A stretch of DNA of 64,000 bases, from the NCBI RefSeq assembly GCF_910592395.1, contig NC_088323.1:10651501-10715500 (forward strand), read 5' to 3'. Within the stretch, counting starts at the first letter, position 1. Each line of letters opens with the position of its first letter. A model generated the notes under the pieces. That model searched no databases, was not told the origin of the DNA, and saw only the letters and a list, made by a program, of their open reading frames with translations. Origin of the DNA: Lineus longissimus. Its lineage: Eukaryota; Nemertea; Pilidiophora; Heteronemertea; Lineidae. Made by a program: the position numbers and the translations under genes. Positions 22,562 through 33,960 of this stretch are shown one piece after another.

Positions 22562-23893
22562 GTAAACGTGCATGATGAAGATTGGCTGAGTATTCACGAA
22601 TATAGCCTATAGTGAAAAATATGGCCTCGTCTTTCGAATCGACTTTTTACCATACATCACACTTTTCTATGGCACGCCGTTGCTTCAAAAATTCAAAAAA
22701 ATAAAAATAATCGAAAAGAAAAAAACACACGATAGCTTCAAATCACAATAATAGTACTACTTCGTTTTAAGAAATATTATCAGTCCAAAGAAAAATATAA
22801 AGAGAGTGAAAAAATGTCATCAAACTAAAAATGTAATCGAACATTTAGAAATGTCATCCCACAAAACGAGCCGGTTAGGCCTAGGGTAGCGTCGGCAGTA
22901 TTCGTTCGGAGGCAGAGTTCGCCGACCATGTGATTAGAACCGATTTTGCATAAATTAGCAACCCAGAAATCCCGCAAAATTTCCACCAATCGTAGCCTAC
23001 GACAAAAATTCTTTATTTGTCAATACGATTTGAAGGTAGCATTGGTAAATATCCCATAAAAAACACATTTTGACAGCATTGACGGTGACACTGCATGCAA
23101 AATCCGCCATCTTGGAACCTTGTGCAAGCCATCATCATCACAAACTGAACCCTATTACCTTAAAAGCAGTCAAAATATGATGATTGAAGCCGGTTTATTC
23201 CCCGCCATGACAGTTATTTGACAGTTCAGCGGTAGGCAATCTCATCCCTAGTGGTTGGGAAAAGACTGGGCAAGGCGTCGAATACTGCCTCCATGTACAT
23301 AACCTCGTCGGCAGTATTCGACGCCTTGCCCAATCACAGCATTCGTATTAAAATGGATGGAATATTACGGCCAATATTGGCCATCGTTTCAAATCGAGTT
23401 GACCTTTGACCCTATATTAAATGTAGCAACGCTAATTTATTACTGAGGGGAGCATTAATTGTATGCAGTTTGGCAATTTTGCCTGGTTTTGACAGATTTT
23501 GTCATGCAGATGGGTACCTCGGCCTATGTAGGATTTAAATTTGTTTGTGTTACTTTTCGTTGTTTGTTTCTAAATAAACTCGGGTATTATGATAAACTAT
23601 TTCCATTGTTAACTTGTTGCTTTATTTTAGTATAAATTTTGATAACTTATTCAGGCATTTAAGGGTAAGCATACTTTTGATACTTTGTTTCCAGTTATTT
23701 TATTATGTCCATGGAATAATAGTAATTGGTGTCCATGGGTGGTCTAATTTAAGCAATATGTACCTTTAAAGGAATCGAGTTCGTCCAAAGGCCTTCCCCT
23801 ACTCTGCTTTTAAGCAGACTTAATGGAGGGGGGGGGGGGTTGTTATTGGAATACTTGTGTTGAGGGGTGGGGGGGGGTCTTAATATACCTTAA
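22562..23893 (+). other. UFC1 intron 1, proximal part
   Basis: AT-rich intron DNA. It contains a perfect 23-bp-arm hairpin at 23267-23332 and a poly-G tract at 23829. Short frames only. Confidence 0.6.
23267..23332. repeat. Perfect 23-bp-arm inverted repeat
   Basis: TGGGCAAGGCGTCGAATACTG plus CC at 23267-23289 is exactly complementary to 23310-23332, with a 20-nt loop. The core GTCGGCAGTATTCG recurs in part at 22892 (GTCGGCAGTATTCG then T). Transcription of the UFC1 intron would place it in RNA as a stable hairpin. Confidence 0.85.
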
Positions 23894-24603
23894 CCCTTTC
23901 GCTGCGGATGTACGCATTTTTGCGACCAAAAAAAATTTCCGATCTGTGCGGATGTACGCAGAACTGCGACTTGGGAGAGACCTGAATCAGACGATGTTTT
24001 CAATAGCAAATTAGTACAGTAACTTGTCGCTAGGTGTCCTGCCATGTTGTTTACCGCTAGAACTTCCGATTTCTTGGTGAAAACTTCGGTGTTTTTATTC
24101 AAAGTTTAGGCGATATTTTGAGTCCAAAGTTTTGTAAACAAATTTAAATGCCTCAGTCACGTGTTCGACGAACTGCAGAATCAATAATTGATGAAATAGT
24201 GAATTCGAGGCGTTAGAAGACGAGTCTGATTAGTGATTATGATTCTGAACATAATGCCGATGTACACAGCGTGCATGGGGATTGAAAGTGTGCATGATTC
24301 AGGGTCCGAGGTGGATGATAGTGATAGCCTGGGTCAAGATGCAAAATGGTGTTTTTCTCCTCGTTGATTATTACTAATTAGCGTTATTTAGTTAATTAAC
24401 ATAATTTCAGGTGATTGACAAATGCATAATTTGAAAGTCAATGCTGTCCCCAACAACCTTTTCCAATAGTCCAAAGCTCTATCTCTTCTCCTTCAGGCTG
24501 TATATTGGCCTCAAAGTTACCTATGTTAAAATTGGCTTTTACAGTATTTTGGGGGCAGCAAGGAATCAATATTGAAATAATTTTGAGCGGCGCAGCGAAA
24601 GGG
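23894..24603 (+). mobile_element. piggyBac deletion derivative (710 bp)
   Basis: The left end CCCTTTCGCTGCGGATGTAC and the right end GGCGCAGCGAAAGGG give a 13-bp inverted repeat, CCCTTTCGCTGCG. TTAA flanks both sides (23890-23893, 24604-24607), the piggyBac target. The interior matches the two ends of the longer element at 49781-52152. The left part includes the beginning of its transposase frame from ATG 24150 (PQSRVRRTAESIIDEI). The right 200 bp matches its other end. The junction lies near 24340, where most of the gene has been deleted. It lacks transposase and could only have moved in trans. Confidence 0.9.
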
Positions 24604-24684
24604 TTAATGATGAAAATAAATTATTGACACAAGGTTTGGAAGTTGATTTTCTTGATTTTCTTCTTTTCAGGAGCAAGTTTTACA

Positions 24685-26999
24685 ATGCCTGGCAAAGACA
24701 AGGTTAAGAAGTACAAGACGTACACCCAGCTCTCCATCGACAATGCCTTGGCAGCCATCAGAGATGATGGAATTGCATTTGGTGCCGCTAGTCGACGCTT
24801 TGGAGTACCTGCCTCCACGTAAGGACAAGTTTTTCGGTACGTGCCTTGAGGAATGGACAGCTGTCATGCCTGTATTGAAAAGAAAAGAGAATAGGTTCAA
24901 CTGTTGTTCTATCCTTACTGGAATTATACTTGGCAAGTAGATAGCTAAAGTAAAAATCTGTAACAATATGGTTTCCTATTTCATTTAAATCTTTCAGGTC
25001 GAACCCCAGTGAAGGCCAGACAAGGTCTAGCCACAATCCTCTCATATGATGAAGAAGAACTGGTTTCTTGGATCCTAAAGATGGCGAACATTGGCTATGG
25101 GCGTACAAGGGAAAATGTCATTGACATTGTGGCCAACATTGTCAACTCTGATGGAAGGAAGACACCTTTCACCAATGGTTGACCAGGGAAAGACTGGTGG
25201 TACGCCTTCAGGAAGAGGTGGCCTCAAATGAGCATCCGTGAAGCAGAAGGCTTAGGCAGGGAAAGGGCTGTCTTCACCGTGGAGAAGTTATACCACTGGT
25301 TCGATGAGGCGGATAACTATTTCACAAATGAAATTGAAAATGGACTTGACATCCTGAAGGACTCATCTAGGGTCTTTAATGCAGATGAATCTGGTTTCCC
25401 TCTTTGCAACACCTCTGGCCGTGTTTTGGCGGAGACAGGTAGTAGACATGTCTACTTGTTCACCCCGTCCAACAAGATTCAGATAACTGTGTTGGGAGCT
25501 TTCTCTGCTGGTGGTCTCCTTTTGCCCCCATTGATAGTATTTCCCGGTGTCCGTTTTCTCTACAACCCCATAGCGGGTGCCCCTGATAATTCTTTCTTGG
25601 GTAGAAGCAAATCAGGGTGGATGGACTCTAAGATATTTTATGAGTGGACTGCCAATCATTTCTATCCTAAGGTAAAAGAGGCTGGGGTGAAATTTCCGAT
25701 AGTGCTTTTTGTAGATGGGCATACAAGCCACATCAACATTAATACAGCTAGATTCTGCGCAGCCAATGGCATCATCCTATACTGCCTACCTCCCCATGCC
25801 TCGCACATTATGCAGCCGTGTGATGTGACCTTCTACAAGCCGCTGAAAGGTGCCTGGAAGACTGCTGTGGCAGATTGGCAGGTAGAAAACCCTGGGGAGT
25901 ACGTTCAGAAGGCGACGTTCTCATGAGTATTTTGCAAAGCCTGGACCAAAGTAGCCAGCAACATCAAGCCGCTAGCGACCAATGGCTTTAGGAAGTCTGG
26001 CCTGGTACCATTCAGCCGCCATGCAGTTGACCAGTTGAAGTTAGCGCCCTCGGACATCTTTAGGCAACAACCTCAGGCACAACCAGATGAGCCCATACAA
26101 CCTGCTGATCCTGGCTCCCATTGCCCAGCCGACTGAGAAGCCAGTAACAGCAGCTCCCATGACAGCTGAAGCAGCACCCCCTGCCCAGCCCGATGAGCCA
26201 GCACCAACAGCCGCTGCAACTGCGCTCTAGTACTTGGAAGCTTCCCTAGATGAAGACACCCTGAAGCGATATGAGAGACGGAATGAAGAGGGAGTCAACT
26301 TGGAGAATGATGCTCTCTACAACACTTGGAAAAAGATGAAGACAGACAGCCAAAACTTACCCCTACCAGCTCCAACAACTAGACAACAACAACCTCAAAC
26401 TAGGCCTACATCACCCCTCCCTTCAACTAGTTCCTCATATCAACCTGTCCCCTCCACCAGTCAAAGCAAATCAACACAATATCTCCCTACCATATCCCAT
26501 GTTTTTAAAAATTTCCTCCGATTTCCAATAGCCGCACCAAACCCAAAGACGTCCATCCAACCTACTAAGAAGAAAGAAGTCCTCCCCAAAGCCATCTCAA
26601 GCACACAATACATTTCATACTTGGAGGAGAAGCACGAGAAGAAGAGGCAGGAAGAAGAAGCCAAGGCCAGAAGGAAGAGAGAGAGGCGAAGCGTAACGAA
26701 AAGAAAGAACAAGAACTAAAACGAAAGCATTCTGAGACAAAACATCAGGAAGAGCAAAGAAGAAGCCGACGAGGTATGTGGTGACAGAATTCGACTCAGA
26801 TGATGAGGACCAGGAGGACCAGGAGTGCTGTGCTTCGTGTGACGGAGTCTATGACAAGTGCCCTAAGGACTGGATGGGGTGCGACTGTTATGGGAGGTGG
26901 GTTCACAGAAAGTGCCAAGACCGGTATGATGTAACCGCCATGGCTGCAATGTCATAAGCCGCGTTTGAGAATTTGGACTTCAAGTGTGAATACTGTTGA
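24685..26999 (+). pseudogene. pogo/Tigger-type DDE transposase with C-terminal PHD finger, dead
   Basis: Broken transposase gene of a cut-and-paste DNA transposon. Exon 1 (24685-24836, donor GTACGT) encodes a Psq/CENP-B type helix-turn-helix (NALAAIRDDGIAFGAASRRF). Exon 2 starts at 24998 after TTTCAG. The DDE domain (about 25228-25923) keeps all three acidic residues: NADESGFPL, LFVDGHTSH and MQPCDVTFYKPLKGAW. Further on come a Pro/Gln-rich and basic segment (26234-26716, another frame) and a C4HC3-like PHD finger (about 26764-26999: CCASCDGVYDKC.. GCDCYGRWVHRKC.. FKCEYC). Damage: lost bases at the end of exon 1, in-frame TGA at 25180 and 25924, stops near 26140 and 26954, and at least two frame changes. 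Upstream TTTTCAG at 24664 suggests a 5' untranslated exon. Confidence 0.85.
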
Positions 27000-27003
27000 A
27001 TAG

Positions 27004-27271
27004 TCATGAGATCAAGTAGTGGTGTTTTCAGTGGCTTGGAGGGACACATGTAAGTGGTGAGTTGTTGTACTTTGAAATGTTATGCAAATGAAAAGCTAAC
27101 AAAGTTAGTTTCTAGATAAAAGCAGCAGTGTGTGCCTTGTCATAAATAATATGTGTCTCATTTACTCCTTAGTCCCCATTGCATGCAGTGTCAATAGCCA
27201 CAAAGACAAATATCCTAGGCAAAAAGTAAGAAAGTTACCACTTTTGTAAGAAAAACGCTTGAACCCTGGCA
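27004..27271. other. Intron DNA after the pogo relic, no feature
   Basis: Short AT-rich stretch between the end of the PHD-finger frame and the next hairpin-headed repeat. It probably includes the pogo 3' end, but I could not place its terminal repeat. Confidence 0.4.
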
Positions 27272-27327
27272 TTTTTAGCTCACCTCTTAGCAGAGGTGAG
27301 CTTATCCCATACCGTAGCGTCCGTCGT

Positions 27328-27374
<47 letters not shown>

Positions 27375-28415
27375 CGTCGTCCGTTAGCAGGGCACGTTTC
27401 GTAACTGTTAGAGCTATTGAGTTGAAACTTGGTACACATGTACCCTTATGTAATGACACCTGGGAGACCAAGTTTCGGTCCGATTCATTTCATGGTTTGG
27501 CCACCAGGGGGCCAAACGTTAAAAGTGAAAATATGCAATATCTCCCTTAATAGTAGTCGGGAAATTTTGAAAAAAATATGGTAGGTACTTCTAGCAAAGG
27601 TGCATCATATGTCCTCCGGGTTTTTGATTTGACCTCCTTTTCAAGGTCACAGAGGTCAAATGGTGTAAATTAGCCGTTAGGATGTAACGATGGCACGTTT
27701 CTAAACTGCAATGACTATTGATACCAAATTTGGTACACATTTACCCCTTAGTCAGGTGATCTCAGGGACCAAAGTTTGGTCCAATATGATTCACCACTTG
27801 ACCACCAGGGGGCAAAATCCAAAAACCTTAAAAATGTGATTATTCCTTAACTTCTTGCCCGATTGCCACCAATTTGATATCATGGGTACATCTAACCACC
27901 ATACAGTATATGTCACACAGGTTTTTAATTTGACCTTCTTGTCAAGGTCACAGAGGTCAAATGGCGTAAATTCGCCGTCAGGCCGTAACTATGGCATGTT
28001 TCTTAACTGCAATGACTATTGATCACAAATTAAGTACACATGTACCCCTTGGTCAGGTGATCTCAGGTACCGAAGTTTGGTGCGATCTGATTTGCCGTTT
28101 GGCCTCCAGGGAGGGGGCCAAATCCTAAATTCTTCAAAATGCCATTATTCCTAGTAATGACTTGCACGATTGGCACCAATTTTATATCATAGGTACATCT
28201 AATTCTAACATCCATTCAATGTGTCACCCGGGTCTTCTTTGATTTGACCTACTTTTCAAGGTCACAGAGGTCGAATGTACTGTAAATTGGCCATTTTGGG
28301 GAAATTGTAATTGCTTGGACCTACATCAAACCTAACACTACATGACACAAGACCATGCTCTTTATCCATCTTTCCTCCACATGAGGTGAGCACAATGGCC
28401 CTGGCCATTTCATTT
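27272..28415 (+). repeat. Hairpin-headed modular repeat, family I (copy C)
   Basis: Best-preserved copy with 40971-42068. The head TTTTTAGCTCACCTCT folds on AGAGGTGAGCT (27277-27302, 11-bp perfect stem, TAGC loop). ATACCGTAGCGTCCGTCG and a long (TCG)n follow. Modules of about 301-314 bp carry CCACCAGGGGGC at 27501 and 27802, and AGGTCA-CAG-AGGTCA at 27644 and 27945 (a degenerate one at 28259). The tail is ATGAGGTGAGCACAATGGCC..CCATTTCATT. No protein frame beyond the arginine run made by the triplet tract. Confidence 0.85.
27326..27376. repeat. (TCG)n triplet microsatellite
   Basis: About 16 uninterrupted TCG/CGT units in the head of copy C. The sister copy at 40971 has only about three, so the tract has expanded or shrunk since the copies diverged. 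Polyarginine frames on both strands here are artefacts. Confidence 0.9.
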
Positions 28416-28790
28416 AAAGTTTACAACTCAGTAAATGTCATAATATGATGGTAAGTATTCCTAATATCGCGGTAAAACAAAAAGCCAAGGCCACGGATAC
28501 TCCAGAATGCGCCATCGTGACAATGTATACCCTTACATACCTCCCGTCGAAAACTGCCGATCCCATTGACGAATACCACCGATGACCGCCGAATTTTGCC
28601 GATTGCGCCTGGGGGTCGAAAATAATGCATGGTCCTGATGCAATTCTCTGAAACGTTGTTTCTCTTACCAGGAAATTGAGAAAGATTGCATGTAGTCTCA
28701 GAATACGCGTAGGTAATTTACGGGGAGTGATTTATGGAGAAATAATCTGGGTCCAAATCTTAGGTCGGCAAAAACTGCCGACGCTACCCT
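28416..28790. other. No supported gene; TCGGCA-rich patch
   Basis: Several TCGGCA/TGCCGA words (28553, 28765, 28775). ACTGCCGACGCTACCCT at 28774-28790 is a 17-bp inverted match to 22883-22899. No coding. Confidence 0.4.
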
Positions 28791-29248
28791 ATGACTTTTG
28801 AACACCCACTTGCCCAGTTTTCCCGATTTTAGAGGTGCCACTTCTGAGCGTGATAAACATGACAAGTCCAACAGTCGTTGTAGTATGCACCAAGCATTAT
28901 CCATGAGTTAGATGAAAAAAATATTGAGATAAAAAGATATATTTTGGCATAAAGAATACAACAATACAATACATGCAAGATATGAATAAGTAAACATTAA
29001 AAAAAGCATTGCTCTATTGGAGAGCGTACATAATGAAATCCTTAATACAACAGGGATAAAAGTTGGATGTTTTGTGAATTGTATTCTTTATGCCAAAATA
29101 CATCTTTTTTATTTGAAAACTTTTTTCATATAACTCACGGATAATGCTCGGTGCATACTACAGCGGCTGTTGGACTGGTCATGTTTTTCACGATTAGACA
29201 GTGGCACCACTATCGGTAAAAACCAGGCAAACGGGTGTTCAAAAGTTA
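28791..29248. mobile_element. Fold-back MITE
   Basis: Arms of about 165 bp (28793-28962 and 29078-29248) are inverted and about 80-85 percent alike. They begin TGACTTTTGAACACCCAC and end GGGTGTTCAAAAGTTA, around a spacer of about 115 bp. A related end, ACTTTTGAACATCCAC, occurs at about 99. TA-like flanks are possible. No coding. Confidence 0.7.
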
Positions 29249-30017
29249 TAATCAAACAAGAAATCGAACAAAAAAAGTTAACGAACATCGAATAAATGTC
29301 ATCCAACAAAAAGAGCAATCAAACAAAGATTTAAGCCAACATCAAAAATCAAACATTATGACATCATCAGTTCTTGTGCACTGTTTTCTCGTGGTATATG
29401 AGGTTAGTTAAATATAATGGCAGAGGAACACAATCGCGAGTCTGCAGCAGCAGTCAATATGATTAATTTGATCTAAAGCCATTCCACACAACTTCATTTC
29501 CAGGTTCAGTGTTGATACACAATGAACCCGGTGCATTTTTTGCCACCAGTTTCCTGGATTCGAGGTTGACAAGTTTATCCGCCAACAACGTTGTTGTCGT
29601 CGTCTCGGTAAAACTCGGGAGAAAAATTTCGGAGGGGCCACAAAGAAAAGTTTGAGTTAAACCGATCAAGAATTTTCAATATTTTGAGTGATTTGTACTT
29701 ATCATTTGTAATAAAACATTTTTATCCCAAGAATTTTTTTATTCATCTCACCAATAAAGTAGGTACTAGCACAACACTTTCGGACTTGGCCAGAATACTC
29801 TAAGTTCAAACAGTAAATGAGTACACGTGCGTCGAATTTCTTAAGTGTCTGGCAGACTCCGGAGCCCAAGGCCAAGGTCTGGGATTGTATGCAAGAAATG
29901 ATGTAGTCAAAATGTTCGATTTTTTTTCTTCGTATTCAATGATTTTTTCTTTTCGATGAGATTTAAAATTTTTTTTGATTTCTTTTTCTCTCCCGTAGGG
30001 GAATCTAAAAGTGCAGT
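29249..30017. other. No supported gene
   Basis: AT-rich intron DNA of UFC1 with short overlapping frames on the minus strand and T-rich runs. No recognisable element. Confidence 0.5.
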
Positions 30018-31081
30018 ATCCGTCGTCCGTCGTTCGTTGCCATTGCCGCCGCCGCTGCCCCCGGCGTCGTTTAAGTTGTGAATTTGAAGTTTCATACACA
30101 TGACTCCCTATGTCATATAACCGCTGACACCTAATTTCGGTCTAATGCAATTCTCGACTTGGCCACCAGGGGGCCAAAACTAAGAAAGCGAAAAAGTGCA
30201 ATATCTCGCTTATTAGTGACTTGTTTTTGATGATATTTTTTGGTAGGTAGCAAGGATACATCATGTATCCTTCATTTGACCTAATTATCAAGGTTGCAGA
30301 GGTCAAATGGTGTAAATTGGTCGTTTGAGTGTAACTGTGGCACGTTTCTTAACTGCTAAGACTGTGTGCTTGAAACTTTGTATGTATGACCAAAGGGTTC
30401 AAAGGTTACCTGACCTAGTGGTACAAGCATACTATGTTTCAGGCAAAAAGCCCAAGCGGTTAAGAAACGTCCCTTATACAGCCAAACTGCTGATTTATGC
30501 CATTTGACCTCTGTGACCTTAAAAAGTATGTCAAATTGAAAACCTGTACAATATGTGATGAATCCTTGCTAGCAGTACCTACCATAAAAATTGTATTGAA
30601 AATAAATCATTATTTAGAGAGATTATCACATATTGTAAATTGGCCATCGGGCCGTAACTATGGCACGTTTCTTGGCCGCAATGACTATTGATCTTAAATT
30701 AAGTACACATGTACCCCTTGGTCAGGTGATCTCAGGTACCGAAGTTTGGTCCGATCTGATTTGCCGTTTGGCCTCCAGGGAGGGGGCCAAATTCAAAATT
30801 TTTCAAAATGCTATTATTCCTTAATTACTTGCTCGATTGATACCAATTTTATATCATAGGTACATCTAATTCTAACAACCATTCAATGTGTCACCCGGGT
30901 CTTTTTTGATTTGACCTACTTTTCAAGGTCACAGAGGTCAAGTGTACTGTAAATTGGCCATTTTGGGGAAATTGTAATTTCTTGGACCTACATCAAACCT
31001 AACACTACATGACACAATACCATGCTCTTCATCCATCTTTCCTCCACATGAGGTGAGCACAATGGCCCTGGCCATTTCATT
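30018..31081 (+). repeat. Family I repeat, copy D, headless with internal inversion
   Basis: It starts at a GTCCGTCGTCCGTCG tract without the hairpin and continues with normal modules (CCACCAGGGGGC at 30163). A roughly 220-bp inverted segment (30420-30645, where GGCACGTTTCTTAACC and the DR3 text read on the other strand) follows. It then resumes forward (AGGTCA pair at 30926) and ends GAGGTGAGCACAATGGCC..CCATTTCATT. Confidence 0.7.
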
Positions 31082-33693
31082 GGATTAAGGCTCTAAAGAT
31101 TTTTGAATCAGACTTTTTTTTAAATGCCACAAAATTGGTCTACAAAAGCCCCATAAGTAAGTAGATAGACCAATCATTTATTGCTACTGTTAATTCAAGT
31201 CAATCGCGGACCGCGGCCATATCTTTGTTGAAGAACAGTTTTCATATTTCTACCTAGACTCCTTGGGCAGTCCCTTTCATCGGTCATATCGTCTCTCTTC
31301 ATGGACTGCCGCACATTGTGGGGTTGTTGGTGGCTGGATGATTAGCCAAAGAGCATTGAGGATACCAAACTCTCGGTGTTTCTGTCACCGAATCAAAGGC
31401 GTCAAATGGTCGGTCATGACAGGTCACGACTAATTAGCATACAACGCACATGTTTTCGTCTTTGTGTTTTAAATCATGTTCCCGCAGAATGGTTTGGATG
31501 AATTTACAATGAAAATAGCACTCAATACTTCTCGAAATCCATACTGTTTGTGTCGTACCAGACGTAGATGCAGGTTATCTATCGATATAATTAAGGCACA
31601 GTTTGTAACCGCGAGCTCAAACGCGTTCATGTTCTGCCTCACCGTGCCAATTGGCAATCATTCCCGTATTCCAAAATTTAGGATACTCCATTAGTATTTT
31701 TTAGAAGCATCGCGTTGCCAAGTGTGCGACCATATGATTGGTTGGCATCCTGCCTAATTTGTTGTGGTTGTCGGTGTCATAATAGTGATGTGATGGTCAC
31801 GAGATATAACATGTGATGGGGCAAACCTCTCGATAACTAAGAACTAATCGCAGTGGTAAGAACACATATGTAGGACAAGTTTGGTCCACTGCGTCCGGAG
31901 TGCAATTTTTACCCAGATGCACTAATAATGAATAAGGGTTTTGATTGTATTGGGTAAAAACAAAATGATATAAGGGTGACCGACTACTTGTGGATGGCCA
32001 ACTGCTGTCTGGTTCTCCCTACATTTAATTGCAATACCCATTATATACATTCTCTACACGTAGGTTCATCAAGCAAGTACCGTACTAATGCTTTCCAGCG
32101 GAGCTTATGGTTTGTACTGGAGCTGGCCGAAAGTAGTTCAAGCAAAATAGTTGTATTTTCATCCGAATTTGCAGTAGCTTTGCCAGAAAATGTGCCAGGA
32201 TACCAATATTTTGAACTCTTGTTTCGATAGGATCATAGCTATTCACAGCAGAAAGACTAAACGCCCCGTAATTGGCAGTAATTGGCAGATTTTAAGCTGG
32301 AAATTGTCGTCTGGTCAAAAGTGGCAAAACGGCCTCAATCCTACCTGTCTCTGTAATGTACTGAACGCGCTACACATAAGGCATTGCCCTAAGGCATTGC
32401 CCTAAGGCATTGCAGCCGAATGTATATTGAGTGTGTACGTTCACTTCAAAACATAGTTCCAATCTAAATTTTTCATAATGAGCAGTTAGAAAGTGGTATT
32501 TTCCTATATTTTGATTCTCAATTTCAACATGTCGTTTTGTGGGGTTATTTTGTCTAATTCTTATTAATATTGCCGATAAAAGACACGTAGTGAAACCCAG
32601 ATTCATGCGCTCAGTTCATGTACGTACGGTAGACGTTTTGGCAGAAAACCAGGGTGAGTTTTCTCCGTATTTTCTCTTGATTTTCTAGGTACAATTGATC
32701 ATGACAACTGTTATTTGAAAAGTCGTAGTATAGAATGACTCCCGTAGCTTGTTTACATAGGCAGTGTTACCGTTTTTGGCTTTCTGTCTCGTTTAATTTG
32801 CTCAGTCATTGAGTCGAAGTCAAAGATCAAAACACACATGAATGCCATAGTACATTTTATACACAAAACGGTGTTTGCAAAAAATTCTTCCCGATCATCA
32901 GAATGAAAATAATCGTAATACTTCACAATTATGTATTACACATGAATATAACAACTACAGGAGAATGACTTTGAAATCCAGACAAAACGTTGTTATAAGA
33001 ATAGCCTCTTTGTATTTATAAACATCATGGACGTAATCAAAACAAACCCGAACGCTAGATGAACAAACATGGCGGACCGCTTCACAAGAAGTTGACGTTT
33101 TCTCATGTTTCTTGGCAAAATAACAATGATATCATAGACATTTGATAGTGACACTGGTCAGAGTACACAAATAATAGCGACGAAGTAGTCTGCTGGAATT
33201 GCGAGGTATTTTTAACGAACAATAAAACTGCCATTGATACGGAAACCGTGAGGAGCTGCATGAACTGGGCCTACATTATTTACCATACATTACAGTTAGC
33301 CTACATAGGCCTACCCGATACCGGTACATGAACAAATGCAATACATTGCAACATATGTGCAGGGAAGTATGCATTGCAAGCCATGTGTCCAAACTCTACC
33401 ACGGTGAACGTTTGTAAATAAGGGTGAACTTTTTCAAATCTAACTTTATTTTATCCCCCCCCCACCAGTTCACTAGTTTTTCACAAAAGTTTTGATATTT
33501 TTTTGTACATTTATGTTTTACCTTACCACCAACATGAACAGCAAGCCATACATTGTTGTATATCCTCTCACGGTTTTCGCGTATCAGCACAGACTACTCA
33601 TTGGTTTTGTAACATATTCGGGAATGATGATAATAAATATCTTATTTTGATGGTGTTTTTTTTACAAAGTGCTATTTTTTCTCATGTTTACAG
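31082..33693. other. UFC1 intron DNA without supported gene
   Basis: Single-copy-looking sequence. A 13-bp unit AAGGCATTGCCCT repeats about three times at 32378-32416. At 33068 ATGGCGGACCGCTTCACAAGAAG resembles a gene start but stops after eight codons. No domain recognised. Confidence 0.45.
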
Positions 33694-33960
33694 GGTGATG
33701 CAGTCTATAATCTACGATACATTTCGGTGGTCTCCACTGGTAAAGTGGTGTTGCTGTGCATGCTGTGGAACTGGTGACACGAAACCAATCAACCAGTCAG
33801 CCATGAGATTGAAAGGATCGGGAAAGAAGACGCTGTATCTTAGCTGATTTGTCCTTCACGTTTTGGTCTTGTTTTATTAAAGAAGCCTTGAAATTGAATA
33901 GGCATCTCTGAATTTTTATCTATTATAATATCAAATAAAGCTTGCCTATTAAACCTAAAC
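33694..33960 (+). CDS. Possible 3'-terminal exon of an unidentified gene
   Basis: A good acceptor (TTTTTTCTCATGTTTACAG) is followed by an open frame to TGA/TAG-type stops within 150 bp. An AATAAA signal lies at 33935 with a T/G-rich tail. One frame gives a Cys-rich end (WSPLVKWCCCACCGTGDTKP..); another gives GDAVYNLRYISVV.. to a stop. I recognise neither. It would be a + strand gene inside the UFC1 intron, or an alternative UFC1 end, which is odd. Weak support only. Confidence 0.22.

Noticed and set aside
27280-27550. Arginine-run open frames on both strands
   Set aside because: Produced by the (TCG)n tract of the repeat head; no homology and not kept in the sister copy at 40971.
22883-28790. 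17-bp inverted pair AGGGTAGCGTCGGCAGT / ACTGCCGACGCTACCCT as ends of a 5.9-kb element
   Set aside because: No target duplication, and one such match in 64 kb is not improbable by chance. Left as a remark only.
33068-33094. ATGGCGGACCGC start resembling a host gene exon 1
   Set aside because: Stops after eight codons and has no convincing donor; cannot be joined in frame to 33694.
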